A stretch of DNA of 64,000 nt from a virus: IMG/VR virus record IMGVR_UViG_3300006990_004842, positions 34,635-98,634 of that record; one strand, given 5' to 3'. Positions 16,580 through 25,179 of this stretch are shown here, one piece after another; positions within the stretch are counted from its first letter, which is position 1, and each line of letters opens with the position of its first letter. The position numbers and the translations under genes were made by a program. Under the pieces are notes generated by a model. It worked only from the letters and a program-made list of their open reading frames with translations, did not search any database and was not told the origin of the DNA.

Positions 16580-19500
16580 TTATGATGTACTTGACCAACG
16601 TCTAATAATATACTTTAATCTCAACTCTGCACCAATGTTGTGTGCAGTATAAGTAAATGGTGTAACATTCGGATCTACAATTTGATTTTGTAATTTAAGT
16701 TCTACTTCGTCGCCATTTAACACTGCTTCAAACTGTGGTTCTACTACAGGGTCACTTGAACTAATCTCGTATGAACTAGAGAATGTATCATTTAATACTA
16801 CAGCATTTGCTGGGTCACTGAAATCAGTCCTTGCAGACACAGTCATAGTACCAATTCTCATATACTTGTTTGCAGAGCCTGCCTTCTCAGTTAATGTATA
16901 GTCTAATACAAAACTGTTAAACACACCAACACCAACACTAAACAAGGCGTCTCCAGCACTGTCGCTTAACAGTATTGGTTCAATTGTCAAAGAGTTATAT
17001 GTTGTTGTAGTTTCGCCAAATGCCGCGGCTTCTCTGGTCTGTAATTCTAAATTTGTTTTTAGATTTAATAATCCTTTAGTACCATCAGATGTATCAGTTT
17101 CTCTGTCTATTGGACTTTGATTATAAATTTTATTTGACAACTCATTAAAATAACCTGCTTCTTCTCTGGTAGCAAAAGTTATTTCATTGTATGTTGTATC
17201 TATAACTAAATCAAATGAATCTGCTAAGTTATTATTAATATGTGTTAATCCACTTGCATACAAAGGACCGCCTGTGAATACATCAACAAACATATTAACA
17301 TCTCTGTCTTTAATTAATCCATCTAACCAAGTTTCTAATTTTGCTCTAACAGTATTATTTGCTCTGTCATACTCGCCCGGTGTTAAACCCAAAACACTTA
17401 AAGTTGGTCGAGTACTATCTTCATATAATGTGAACGGTATACCACCTGCCGCTACACTGGATAAACTTGGTCTTTGCGATACATACAATTTATTCAAACT
17501 GCCATCTTCTTGCAAACTCCAATTCATTGTTGGGAAAATACTGGTGTTTGCACCTGTTGCTGTTGTCTGAACTAATGATCTATTAAGTGTAACAATCGCA
17601 TCTTGCACACTACTAGCACTTGATAAATCAACTGATAATACTGGTGCTACCTTTGTTGTTCCTGTGTATGAAGAACCTAACACAGGCATCATTCCATTAG
17701 CACCATTAGAACCTTTTAATGCGGAAGTATCTGAACGCATTGAACCGTTAGTAACAAATACAGTATTTGCTGTTGTTTGATCTGCATCAATAGTTGATGT
17801 AGTGTTTACTATTGTTCCGTCGTTGTCAACTGTTATAATAACACTTGTGACTAAACTTGTAAATCCATTATCTTCTGATACCAGTCTAAAACTAGTATCA
17901 ACGTTTGCTGAGCCAACGCCGTGATCTATAAATCCAACATTAGCAATATTTGCAGTCATGGTTGCTGTGTTACCACCAAGTATACCATTCTGTATTTCAA
18001 TCAAGAAAGAATTATTAGCAGTAGACACTTCTTGTACTTCAAAAATAGCATCATCTAGTGTGCCTGCATCAACCATTCTCACATAATTACCTACTGCAAG
18101 TCCTTCAATAAAATTGCTGTCTGCACTAGAGATTGATACATTGGTTTCACCTGCTTGACTAGTAACTAAATTAGCCTCGCCATATCTAACCAAATTCCAT
18201 GATGTTTGTGGTATGGTAATATCTAATGTTTTTGCTGTGTCATTAATATTATGCACATTAAACATTTTGTTGTTGAGATAATCGTTTACATTAGGTGTTT
18301 TTACTTTTGCTTTATTATAACGATATGTTCCGCTGTCAACACTAAAGATTGAATTGAAGTTTGCATTATCAAACTCAACAGTATATTTTGTAGGTGTACT
18401 TGTACCTGAATGATACGTGCTAACATTACCTGTTACATCAGCATCATAAAATTGATCTTCTCTGCCAATAATGAATGAACCTAATTGTAATGGACTTGGC
18501 AATGCAACAATATTTGCACCTTCTGCATATACTGCAATATGTTTATTTTCTAATGCAAAAAATCCAGTACCAGAACTTGTACTTACTCTGATATTCTGTT
18601 CTGGTATTTTTCTATGATGCGGAATACTGTATGCATCATAAAAACTATTTGCTTGGTTTGTTGCAGAAATATTTCCGTTAACACCTGTTAATGCTAAATT
18701 TACATTTGCGTTACCGTAATAGCAAACTGAAACATCGTCTGTTACATTTGGTGCTGTTCTCAATGTTAAAGTATGATAACCAGTAGAAGTAATATTGCTA
18801 CCATTAAATGTATAATCTGAATTTGCACTTGGTATTGATAGCACAGAAGCATTGGATTCTGGTATTAGTTTAATACCATTTTTTCTCACAATAACATCAG
18901 TACTCTTAAATGTATCAGTGTTATGGTTATTAACAATGTTGTTAGGTATAAATTCTATATTGGAGTTTTGAGTTAGTGTTTGAGCTCTATTCAATGTAAT
19001 TGTATAATTGTTAAAACCATCATTTACAATATTGAGAAGTTTAACTTGGTCTCCAGTAATCTCTGGACCAGTTAAAAAATCACCTATACGTACACCATCA
19101 AAGTCTGCAGGATTTCCTGCATTATTAATCACAAAAGTATCAGAACCATTTACATCTGCATTTGCTAATAAATGTACACTGTTAGTTGTTTCGGTACTGA
19201 ATACAGGAAAGTCAGAACTCATATTGTAGAATTCTGTTTTAACACCTGCACTTGAACCTGTTAATAAAGAACGTACTTCTTTTGCTTCGATAGAATCTGA
19301 AAATTGTGTACCATCAAACTCTCCCTTTTTGATAAAGTAAAAAGGAACTGTAAATGCAATAATGTTATTGTTTGAAATACTTATTACATGGTCTCTGGCA
19401 CTTACGGTGTTCTCAATAAAACTAGTGGTACTAAGATCAACAGAATTAGGATTATCAGGATCATGCCCAATATATACTTGCTTACTATCAACAGCCAAAC

Positions 19501-19594
19501 CAATTTCACCTGGTCGCAAAGGCTGTGGGAGATCTTGTTTAAGTCCTCTTCTGTGTTGTATTCTAGATACTATAGTTTTATCGTTTTCTGCCAC
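16580..19594 (-). CDS. large tail fibre-like structural protein
   Basis: The 1004-residue protein opens with IQHRRGLKQDLPQPLRPGE and DSKQVYIG, the trimer-forming N-terminal pattern of phage fibres and major tropism determinants. The rest is Ser/Thr/Asn/Asp-rich repeats of beta strands, as in fibre shafts. It should be attached to the baseplate or tail and touch the host. Start is GTG at 19594 with TTGGAGAC before it; a late promoter lies at 19620-19627. The C-terminal host-binding region has no recognisable domain. Confidence 0.75.
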   Translation of the reverse strand: MAENDKTIVSRIQHRRGLKQDLPQPLRPGEIGLAVDSKQVYIGHDPDNPNSVDLSTTSFIENTVSARDHVISISNNNIIAFTVPFYFIKKGEFDGTQFSDSIEAKEVRSLLTGSSAGVKTEFYNMSSDFPVFSTETTNSVHLLANADVNGSDTFVINNAGNPADFDGVRIGDFLTGPEITGDQVKLLNIVNDGFNNYTITLNRAQTLTQNSNIEFIPNNIVNNHNTDTFKSTDVIVRKNGIKLIPESNASVLSIPSANSDYTFNGSNITSTGYHTLTLRTAPNVTDDVSVCYYGNANVNLALTGVNGNISATNQANSFYDAYSIPHHRKIPEQNIRVSTSSGTGFFALENKHIAVYAEGANIVALPSPLQLGSFIIGREDQFYDADVTGNVSTYHSGTSTPTKYTVEFDNANFNSIFSVDSGTYRYNKAKVKTPNVNDYLNNKMFNVHNINDTAKTLDITIPQTSWNLVRYGEANLVTSQAGETNVSISSADSNFIEGLAVGNYVRMVDAGTLDDAIFEVQEVSTANNSFLIEIQNGILGGNTATMTANIANVGFIDHGVGSANVDTSFRLVSEDNGFTSLVTSVIITVDNDGTIVNTTSTIDADQTTANTVFVTNGSMRSDTSALKGSNGANGMMPVLGSSYTGTTKVAPVLSVDLSSASSVQDAIVTLNRSLVQTTATGANTSIFPTMNWSLQEDGSLNKLYVSQRPSLSSVAAGGIPFTLYEDSTRPTLSVLGLTPGEYDRANNTVRAKLETWLDGLIKDRDVNMFVDVFTGGPLYASGLTHINNNLADSFDLVIDTTYNEITFATREEAGYFNELSNKIYNQSPIDRETDTSDGTKGLLNLKTNLELQTREAAAFGETTTTYNSLTIEPILLSDSAGDALFSVGVGVFNSFVLDYTLTEKAGSANKYMRIGTMTVSARTDFSDPANAVVLNDTFSSSYEISSSDPVVEPQFEAVLNGDEVELKLQNQIVDPNVTPFTYTAHNIGAELRLKYIIRRWSSTS

Positions 19595-19619
19595 TGCTAA
19601 GTCTCCAATTGCTTAACAG

Positions 19620-19627
19620 TATTTATC
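19620..19627 (-). promoter_or_regulatory. late promoter GATAAATA for the fibre-like gene
   Basis: The box uses the TGA stop of the upstream nuclease gene (TGATAAATA). It lies 25 nt before the GTG start. Confidence 0.75.
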
Positions 19628-20300
19628 ACTTTTGTTCATAATAATCCAGCAGACGTTTGCCCCACTTCTCACAATACTCGTCAAACTCGTCACCTTCAAT
19701 TACAAAATCTTTATATTGTCCTTCTCTGTCTACCATTAAGATAGCAACTTGTTTGATGTTTGTACCAAACATTTCATTGTGTGCTAGTGCATATGCACAA
19801 CCTTGCATAAAGTAATCTTCAATCCATTCTCTTTTCTTGATCTTTTTAGCAGTCTTAAAGTCAATAATTGCAGGTTTGCCGTTCCACATGCCTATTGCAT
19901 CACTGGTACCTGCATAAAGTCCTTCGCTGATCAATGCTACTTCAACACCCCACAATTCATCAATTTGGCTCATGCCATCTCTGACCATTTTGTCTACCAT
20001 TTGTTTAGCCATAATACTGATTAAATTGTTTCCAGTAATTTCCCATGTTTCGCCTAATACATATTTTTCTAATGCATTATGCACTTTAGTTCCTAGGCCT
20101 GCGGCTTCTCTGCTCACACGGTTTGCTTCTTCCTCACCAACACGTTTACGCCATGCTATGAGAGCAGTTTTATCTCCTGTATCAGAAAGTATTGTTGTTA
20201 CACTAGGCACCGGTTTATTGTCTTCGCCTGTGTATTGACGTTGTCCTGATTTTGCTGTTACCCTTTTTAATGTAGGGTATTCATATTTTTCAACTAGCAT
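19626..20300 (-). CDS. PD-(D/E)XK nuclease, Cas4/RecB-like
   Basis: The 224-residue protein has YAGTSDAIGMWNGKPAIIDF followed by KTAKK: the Asp and the DFK give the PD-(D/E)XK active site, and an early helix (AAGLGTKVHNALEKYVLG) supplies the His motif of RecB-type nucleases. It likely trims or resects DNA in recombination, repair or host DNA breakdown. No Fe-S cysteine cluster of the Cas4 type is seen. Its start overlaps the SGNH gene by 11 bases, and its stop is part of a late promoter. Confidence 0.75.
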   Translation of the reverse strand: MLVEKYEYPTLKRVTAKSGQRQYTGEDNKPVPSVTTILSDTGDKTALIAWRKRVGEEEANRVSREAAGLGTKVHNALEKYVLGETWEITGNNLISIMAKQMVDKMVRDGMSQIDELWGVEVALISEGLYAGTSDAIGMWNGKPAIIDFKTAKKIKKREWIEDYFMQGCAYALAHNEMFGTNIKQVAILMVDREGQYKDFVIEGDEFDEYCEKWGKRLLDYYEQK

Positions 20301-21120
20301 CTAGTATCTCCAGTAATTTATTAGCCATTTGATCATGGCAATGTAGGTTAGGGTGAAATTGGCAAGGGTGTATATATTCTTTATGAATTGGATGGGATTT
20401 ATTAACTCTGAATTCAACTGCTTGATATTCATTTTCGGTTGTGCCTTTTGTTATCGGCATTCCCAATATATCAACATAATTTGTTCCGGTTGTCAAACCA
20501 AAAAGTGTATCTGTTTTTTTGATAAGCCAGCATTCATCGGGTACTAAATTTATTTCTTCAGATATGTGTATTGGTCCCCACACGTTAAAAATATAGAACT
20601 TTATATTATGTGCTTTACATACGGAATACATTTCATTTATTGTTTTAGTTGATTCATACTCACTAAAAGGAATAAGAGGTCTGAGCTTGTCTTTGAAAAA
20701 CACTTTGTGGCGTTCTGCATGTCGTTGAATGTTTTGATGATAGTGACAAAGGTCTTCTTCAGTTCTAGCAAAATCTCTGCTTTGTGCAGTAGTACTTAAA
20801 AAAACTATATTATTATGCTCTAACTCTTTTGGATACTTTTTAATCCACTCATACAGATTATACAAAGCAAACGATATACTGCCGCCACTAAATCCAAAAT
20901 TCCAATGTTTTGCACCAATTGTATCACTTACTTTTCTTCCAAAAACAAAATTAGGCATGTTATAACCAAATGTAGCATTAGGAACATATTTTGGAGAAAC
21001 ATAGGCATTTGCAAAACCGCCTGTCTCTGGATCTCCACTACCATTCCTGAACCTAGGCTCTTTGTAAAGTTCGGAACCAATAACCCAACTATCACCAAAC
21101 CATAAATGATTAGTTTTCAC
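20290..21120 (-). CDS. SGNH-like hydrolase (tandem copy 1)
   Basis: The 276-residue protein starts (GTG at 21120, after GGAGG) with MKTNHLWFGDSWVIGSELY; GDSW is block I with the nucleophile Ser. NFGFSGGS fits block II. The C-terminal HPCQFHPNLHCHDQM holds candidate catalytic His. It shares its opening with the next gene (FGDSWVIG), so the two are a tandem duplicate. An esterase or deacetylase acting on surface sugars is likely, but no substrate can be named. Confidence 0.6.
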   Translation of the reverse strand: MKTNHLWFGDSWVIGSELYKEPRFRNGSGDPETGGFANAYVSPKYVPNATFGYNMPNFVFGRKVSDTIGAKHWNFGFSGGSISFALYNLYEWIKKYPKELEHNNIVFLSTTAQSRDFARTEEDLCHYHQNIQRHAERHKVFFKDKLRPLIPFSEYESTKTINEMYSVCKAHNIKFYIFNVWGPIHISEEINLVPDECWLIKKTDTLFGLTTGTNYVDILGMPITKGTTENEYQAVEFRVNKSHPIHKEYIHPCQFHPNLHCHDQMANKLLEILDAS

Positions 21121-21868
21121 TGAGGGCCTCCATTAACTTAATATGCATCTGTTTGTGCCCTGATATATTGAGGTGGTAATCATTTATATAATTTGCATTG
21201 ATATCATTGTTTTCATCGTTCCAAACATCATATATTTCAGCACCAAATGTTTCATTAAATAAGGTACCTGGGAGCAAGTAGTGTGTTGATAAATTAAAAA
21301 CATCAATATGTTTTAATGTTGTTATTTGCTCCCAGGTAGATAGTAAATGTAGTTTTACATTGTAATTTTTACAGAGTGCAACTACTTGATTTAGAATTCT
21401 AGTGTTGTTGTATTCAAAAAATACAGGTACTTCCCATTTATCTGTTAAAAAATTATGTTCGCTTTCTTTACTTAATTGTCCTTTAGGGTGTACATGGTAT
21501 TCTTTATGCTCTATATCATCAATAAAAAATGCTCGTGTGTTTCCACTAACACAAAAAAAGATTGTGTAATTAATGTTAGGTTGATAAATGTTCTTGAAAA
21601 ATTTTGTCAATTGGACTAATTGAAACTCTATTGAACTACCAGGGAAAGCAAAATTAATGTATTCAACATCTCTTTCTTTACTGGTCAAACTTGCAAAAGA
21701 ATACTCAGGGTGCGACCAATCTCTCGTTAAATTTGGAAAACGCCCTGTGTGTTTTAATTCTTGATGATGTAATTCTGGTGTTTTAGATTTATCTTGTTGG
21801 TATATTTCGTCATACAAACCTGTACCAATGACCCAACTATCACCAAACCATACGTCTGTTTTATTCAT
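21110..21868 (-). CDS. SGNH-like hydrolase (tandem copy 2)
   Basis: The 252-residue paralogue of the previous gene begins MNKTDVWFGDSWVIGTGLYD. It has NFAFPGSSIE (block II), FCVSGNTRAFF (block III Asn) and DYHLNISGHKQMHI (block V Asp and His), so its catalytic set looks more complete than that of copy 1. A GATAAATT late-like sequence lies just before the ATG (21872-21879). The two overlap by 11 bases and are coupled. No signal peptide is seen. Confidence 0.62.
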   Translation of the reverse strand: MNKTDVWFGDSWVIGTGLYDEIYQQDKSKTPELHHQELKHTGRFPNLTRDWSHPEYSFASLTSKERDVEYINFAFPGSSIEFQLVQLTKFFKNIYQPNINYTIFFCVSGNTRAFFIDDIEHKEYHVHPKGQLSKESEHNFLTDKWEVPVFFEYNNTRILNQVVALCKNYNVKLHLLSTWEQITTLKHIDVFNLSTHYLLPGTLFNETFGAEIYDVWNDENNDINANYINDYHLNISGHKQMHIKLMEALSEN

Positions 21869-21930
21869 AATAATTTATCAACCACTACTAATATATAGTA
21901 GTTGTACGGTTTAATTTAATTAATTATTGA

Positions 21931-22245
21931 TTACCAGGCAACGTTCCAGATTATGGTTTGAGTATCATTCTGTTTGATGTTTACTCCGTAACCTAAATCT
22001 GTAAAGTATTTTTTGACGTAATTTATTTGATCTACTTTTGCGGCGTCAGTTGTAATACTAAAGTATGCCTTGTAAAAAGCATTACTATCAGTCATTGTTG
22101 TACCGCTTGACACGTTTGCATACAACACACCAGCAGATACATTTGCTAGAATAGCACTTTCTATACTACGAACTTCGCCATGTATAGTTACATTGTTCCT
22201 AGTATCTATTCTTGCATCTTTAGCATTTGTAAATATGTTTGCCAT
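21931..22245 (-). CDS. conserved phage protein, probable virion gene
   Basis: A 104-residue protein beginning MANIFTNAKDARIDTRNNV, with ILANVSAGVLYANVSSGTTM in the centre and YFTDLGYGVNIKQND near the end. A similar pattern occurs in small proteins of T4-like marine phages without known function. It is one base downstream of the gene at 22247 and is last in the long virion operon. Confidence 0.55.
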   Translation of the reverse strand: MANIFTNAKDARIDTRNNVTIHGEVRSIESAILANVSAGVLYANVSSGTTMTDSNAFYKAYFSITTDAAKVDQINYVKKYFTDLGYGVNIKQNDTQTIIWNVAW

Positions 22246-22246
22246 A

Positions 22247-22594
22247 TTAATTCGCCTTTATATCACTTAGTGCTTTGTCGCCTGCCATTTTACCAACATC
22301 AACTGTAGGTTCTGCATCAGTGTCAACATCGCCACTTAATTCATCTGCAGGCACAATTTTTTCTGAATCTGCACTACTTGCAAATCCTGAATCTCTTACT
22401 TTTTTAACAAGTGTGTCTATGTCAATTAAATGTCCTTGTTTTGCTAACAAGTCCTGAAATAATTCTGTAGGTATAGACTTTGCATCCATTCTAGTCATCA
22501 CTTCAGACGATAGCAAGTCACCGATAGCATCATCCATTTCGCTATCTGCTGTTTTTTGTGCATACTCCAGCAATGTGACTTCGCGAATTAACAT
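22247..22594 (-). CDS. unknown acidic protein with capsid-targeting-like N-terminus
   Basis: The 115-residue protein begins MLIREVTLLEYAQKTADSEM. The first ten residues resemble the capsid-targeting leader of T4 internal proteins, with LLE as a possible prohead-protease site. The C-terminal half is acidic (DELSGDVDTDAEPTVDVGK). Its ATG overlaps the stop of the 440-residue gene. Function is unknown. Confidence 0.5.
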   Translation of the reverse strand: MLIREVTLLEYAQKTADSEMDDAIGDLLSSEVMTRMDAKSIPTELFQDLLAKQGHLIDIDTLVKKVRDSGFASSADSEKIVPADELSGDVDTDAEPTVDVGKMAGDKALSDIKAN

Positions 22595-23916
22595 TAAATT
22601 TCAGCTCTGCCCAATGGCTCCTCTTCAGGACCAGCACTTGCAGGAATATTATCTTCTAAGTCACCCTCAGGTTCGCCTAGTCCCATATCGCCAGTATCTA
22701 AATCGTCGCCGCCTAAATCACCAGTGTCAGCCATTGCTCCACCTGCTACAAAACCTTCTCCTGAAAGTTCTGCAACTGCTTGATCAAAGCCTGTTTTAAT
22801 TGCTTTTGTTGCTTCTAAGTGCTGAGACAACAATCCGTTAATGTTATCTGAAAAACTAACTGCTTTGTCTCCGCCCATTTCGCCACGTACTTGATCAGCA
22901 ATAGCAGGCAAGTCTTCGTTCATCATACGACCTAATCTTTCTACTTGATCTTGAATATCATCTGCTAATGCACGTACAGCCATAACAACTTCTGCTTCTT
23001 CAACGTTTACTTCTTCAGAAATCATTTCACTTAAGATATCATCAAACATGCTATTAAATTCTTCTTTAACGTTTGATTTTTTTGATTCTGTTTTATTCAT
23101 TGCATCTGTAACTTCTTCAGGTTTCATACCTAATTCTTTAGCAATGTCTTCGATACTTTTTCCGTCTTTCTTTAGTTTATGCATGTATTGAATACTGTCA
23201 TTTAATTTTCTTTCTGCAATTTTGCGACCAAACATTTGAATACCACTTACAACTGCATCTTCTTCGAGACCATTAAGGAAACCAACCACTGAGTCTCTGC
23301 TTTTACCTGATACTTCTGCAAATTTACCTAACGTTTCTTCGATAGCATCGTAACTGCTAGTGTCAACAATTTCAACACCAATCTCTTTAGCAAGTTCTGA
23401 TAATAGACGTTCATTAAGATCGCTGTCTATACTTTCTGCACTTGCCATAACAGCACCGCTACCACATTCATCCATGTAGTCTTTTGCCGCTTTGATAACA
23501 ATAGTCTTTGCTGTGTCATCGTCGTAAGCAAAACGATTGTCCATTCTGTAACGGTTCATGCATTCTGTACATGCTTCATCCATTGTATAACCGCTGTCCA
23601 TAAGTTGTCTTACACTGTCAGAAATCATGCCTTTCATTTCCATATATGCAGGTGATTCTGCATACATGCCTTCTGCTAACATGACGTCTATTGCATCTCT
23701 AATACCTAAAAATTTTGCATATTCAGGTTCTAGTTGAAACTTTTTATTGCTGTTGCGAAGTTTGACTACGGCCAAATTAGCAGTTTCTTTTAACTCAAGC
23801 AACTTTCTCTTTGGCAAAAATGCCTTCTTAAAAGAAACACCAAACTCTTCGCCCAACACTTTTGATATTTTGCCTAGTTTGGAACTAGGTGTTGGATTTA
23901 ATTGATTTAATAACAT
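22594..23916 (-). CDS. conserved virion-cluster protein, 440 residues
   Basis: The protein begins MLLNQLNPTPSSKLGKISKV and is mostly helical, with many charged residues, a segment KDGKSIEDIAKELGMKPEEV that reads like a helix-turn-helix, and a Gly/Asp-rich acidic tail (residues 390-440). A late promoter (23949-23956) and an AGGAAAC ribosome site mark it as the head of a late sub-operon. I know similar proteins in T4-like cyanophages as large hypothetical proteins. A packaged or scaffold-like role is inference. Confidence 0.55.
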   Translation of the reverse strand: MLLNQLNPTPSSKLGKISKVLGEEFGVSFKKAFLPKRKLLELKETANLAVVKLRNSNKKFQLEPEYAKFLGIRDAIDVMLAEGMYAESPAYMEMKGMISDSVRQLMDSGYTMDEACTECMNRYRMDNRFAYDDDTAKTIVIKAAKDYMDECGSGAVMASAESIDSDLNERLLSELAKEIGVEIVDTSSYDAIEETLGKFAEVSGKSRDSVVGFLNGLEEDAVVSGIQMFGRKIAERKLNDSIQYMHKLKKDGKSIEDIAKELGMKPEEVTDAMNKTESKKSNVKEEFNSMFDDILSEMISEEVNVEEAEVVMAVRALADDIQDQVERLGRMMNEDLPAIADQVRGEMGGDKAVSFSDNINGLLSQHLEATKAIKTGFDQAVAELSGEGFVAGGAMADTGDLGGDDLDTGDMGLGEPEGDLEDNIPASAGPEEEPLGRAEI

Positions 23917-23948
23917 AGTGGTTTCCTATTCATAACTGTAATAGTACT

Positions 23949-23956
23949 TATTTATC
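23949..23956 (-). promoter_or_regulatory. late promoter GATAAATA
   Basis: Late box on the minus strand, 32 nt before the ATG at 23916. Confidence 0.75.
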
Positions 23957-23981
23957 ATTTTATTGAGAATTGTGAAAGGAC

Positions 23982-24434
23982 TTAGAATAGGTTTTGTACA
24001 TTGCTTAAGGCATATTTCTGCCTTAATACAGTTTCTATGAGTCTGTGACGTGTGGCTTCAAACTTAAAAGCGTCTTTTGTGGTCTTCATAGTGTGTCTAT
24101 AAAACATGCATTCGTTTTTTGCATCAACATATTTGTTTATAAGCTCTTGTGGCTTTCTAAACATACCACCGTCTCTAATAGTCTGTTGGTGCAATTTCTT
24201 GCTGTTTAGACGCACACAGAGCACGTTAGCAAGTTTTTTAGTGGGAATGTAGGTCAATACTACCCTTTTGGTTATAGCCTCTAAAATTTGATACATTTCT
24301 ATGGACTTGTCATAGGAAATCACAAAGACACCACGTTTAGCAACATTTTGTGCTATCTTGTCTAACTTTTTACCTATAACTCTTTTATTCAATTTTACTT
24401 TTTTGTGGGTAGACCTTGAAACCAACGATATCAT
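23982..24434 (-). CDS. conserved basic phage protein, unknown function
   Basis: I begin this gene at ATG 24434, giving 150 residues that open MISLVSRSTHKKVKLNKRVI. It overlaps the upstream 74-residue gene by 50 bases, and a longer frame to 24503 is possible. The protein is basic with MKTTKDAFKFEATRHRLIE near the end, a pattern I associate with T4-like marine phages. There is no known role; the charge would suit nucleic acid binding. Confidence 0.55.
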   Translation of the reverse strand: MISLVSRSTHKKVKLNKRVIGKKLDKIAQNVAKRGVFVISYDKSIEMYQILEAITKRVVLTYIPTKKLANVLCVRLNSKKLHQQTIRDGGMFRKPQELINKYVDAKNECMFYRHTMKTTKDAFKFEATRHRLIETVLRQKYALSNVQNLF

Positions 24435-24609
24435 TTTTTCTGACCTTTTGTAGTATGTTTCTACAATACATGTCTTCTGCCATGTATCTTGTTCTCTCGT
24501 CAAATTTATTTATTGGACAAAACTTTTCAAAATCTATTTTATTGAACAGGCGAGTCTCATCTCTGGTGATGAAACTTAAATTACCATTTTTGCATTTAAC
24601 TGCTTTCAT
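24385..24609 (-). CDS. small phage protein, unknown function
   Basis: A 74-residue protein, MKAVKCKNGNLSFITRDETR onward, that starts two bases after the stop of the gene at 24612. It has two Cys in the middle but no clear metal site. The 3' end overlaps the next gene in another frame by 50 bases, so one of the two starts may be misplaced. Confidence is moderate. Confidence 0.5.
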   Translation of the reverse strand: MKAVKCKNGNLSFITRDETRLFNKIDFEKFCPINKFDERTRYMAEDMYCRNILQKVRKNDIVGFKVYPQKSKIE

Positions 24610-24611
24610 GT

Positions 24612-25166
24612 TTAACCGCCGGCATGCATTGCGGCCATATGTGCTTTATATTTTTTAGTGCCTTTCTTATGTGGGCTTTTACCTTCGTCTAAACCTAATT
24701 CTGCTATAGCATCTTCTATTGCTTTTCCTGTGTCTCTGCCACGATAAAACTCTGGCATGTTATCAGACATAAATGATTCTATTTCATCTTTGCTTTCGAA
24801 GTTATCTAAACCTTTTTCATTAACTAATGCAACTAATATACTTACAGCCTGTTCTCTTTTGGGATTGCTTTCAGACACTTTCTTTTTCTTAGAAAACACA
24901 GAAGGATTTTGGCGTCTGTGCAGTTTGCCCATTGGCATGGCAAAACTTCCTATTGCTCCGGCTACTGTTTCTTTTAATGATTCTACGATTTCAAAATCAT
25001 CATCTGATGTACCACTATAACGTGATGCTCCTACAGCACCTGATTTGATCCTGGCCTTTTGTTTGGCACTATTGTCGCTCATAGCCGTAACATGATATAC
25101 TTTACCAGTTTTTTTATGCTTTACTTTGTAGTGCTTAAATGATTCTGTTAGGTCTGAAATCTTCAT
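24612..25166 (-). CDS. probable capsid-targeted protein with a short basic C-terminal module
   Basis: A 184-residue protein starting MKISDLTESFKHYKVKHKKT. The opening resembles a capsid-targeting leader with LTE as a possible cleavage site. The end SPHKKGTKKYKAHMAAMHAG is a module that I recognise as recurring at the ends of proteins in T4-like marine phages. Start at 25166 rather than a TTG at 25181 because GATAAATA lies 5 nt before it. A role inside the head or after DNA entry is inferred. Confidence 0.6.
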   Translation of the reverse strand: MKISDLTESFKHYKVKHKKTGKVYHVTAMSDNSAKQKARIKSGAVGASRYSGTSDDDFEIVESLKETVAGAIGSFAMPMGKLHRRQNPSVFSKKKKVSESNPKREQAVSILVALVNEKGLDNFESKDEIESFMSDNMPEFYRGRDTGKAIEDAIAELGLDEGKSPHKKGTKKYKAHMAAMHAGG

Positions 25167-25171
25167 AATAG

Positions 25172-25179
25172 TATTTATC
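25172..25179 (-). promoter_or_regulatory. late promoter GATAAATA
   Basis: The box includes the TGA stop of the upstream vWA gene and ends 5 nt before the ATG at 25166, predicting a leaderless mRNA. Confidence 0.7.

Noticed and set aside
17187-17570. Plus-strand frame opposite the fibre-like gene
   Set aside because: Antisense shadow of a 3-kb coding region; no start signals.
18320-18340. TTGACA and TATAAT in the fibre-like gene
   Set aside because: The spacer is 14 nt, too short, and both boxes lie deep in coding sequence.
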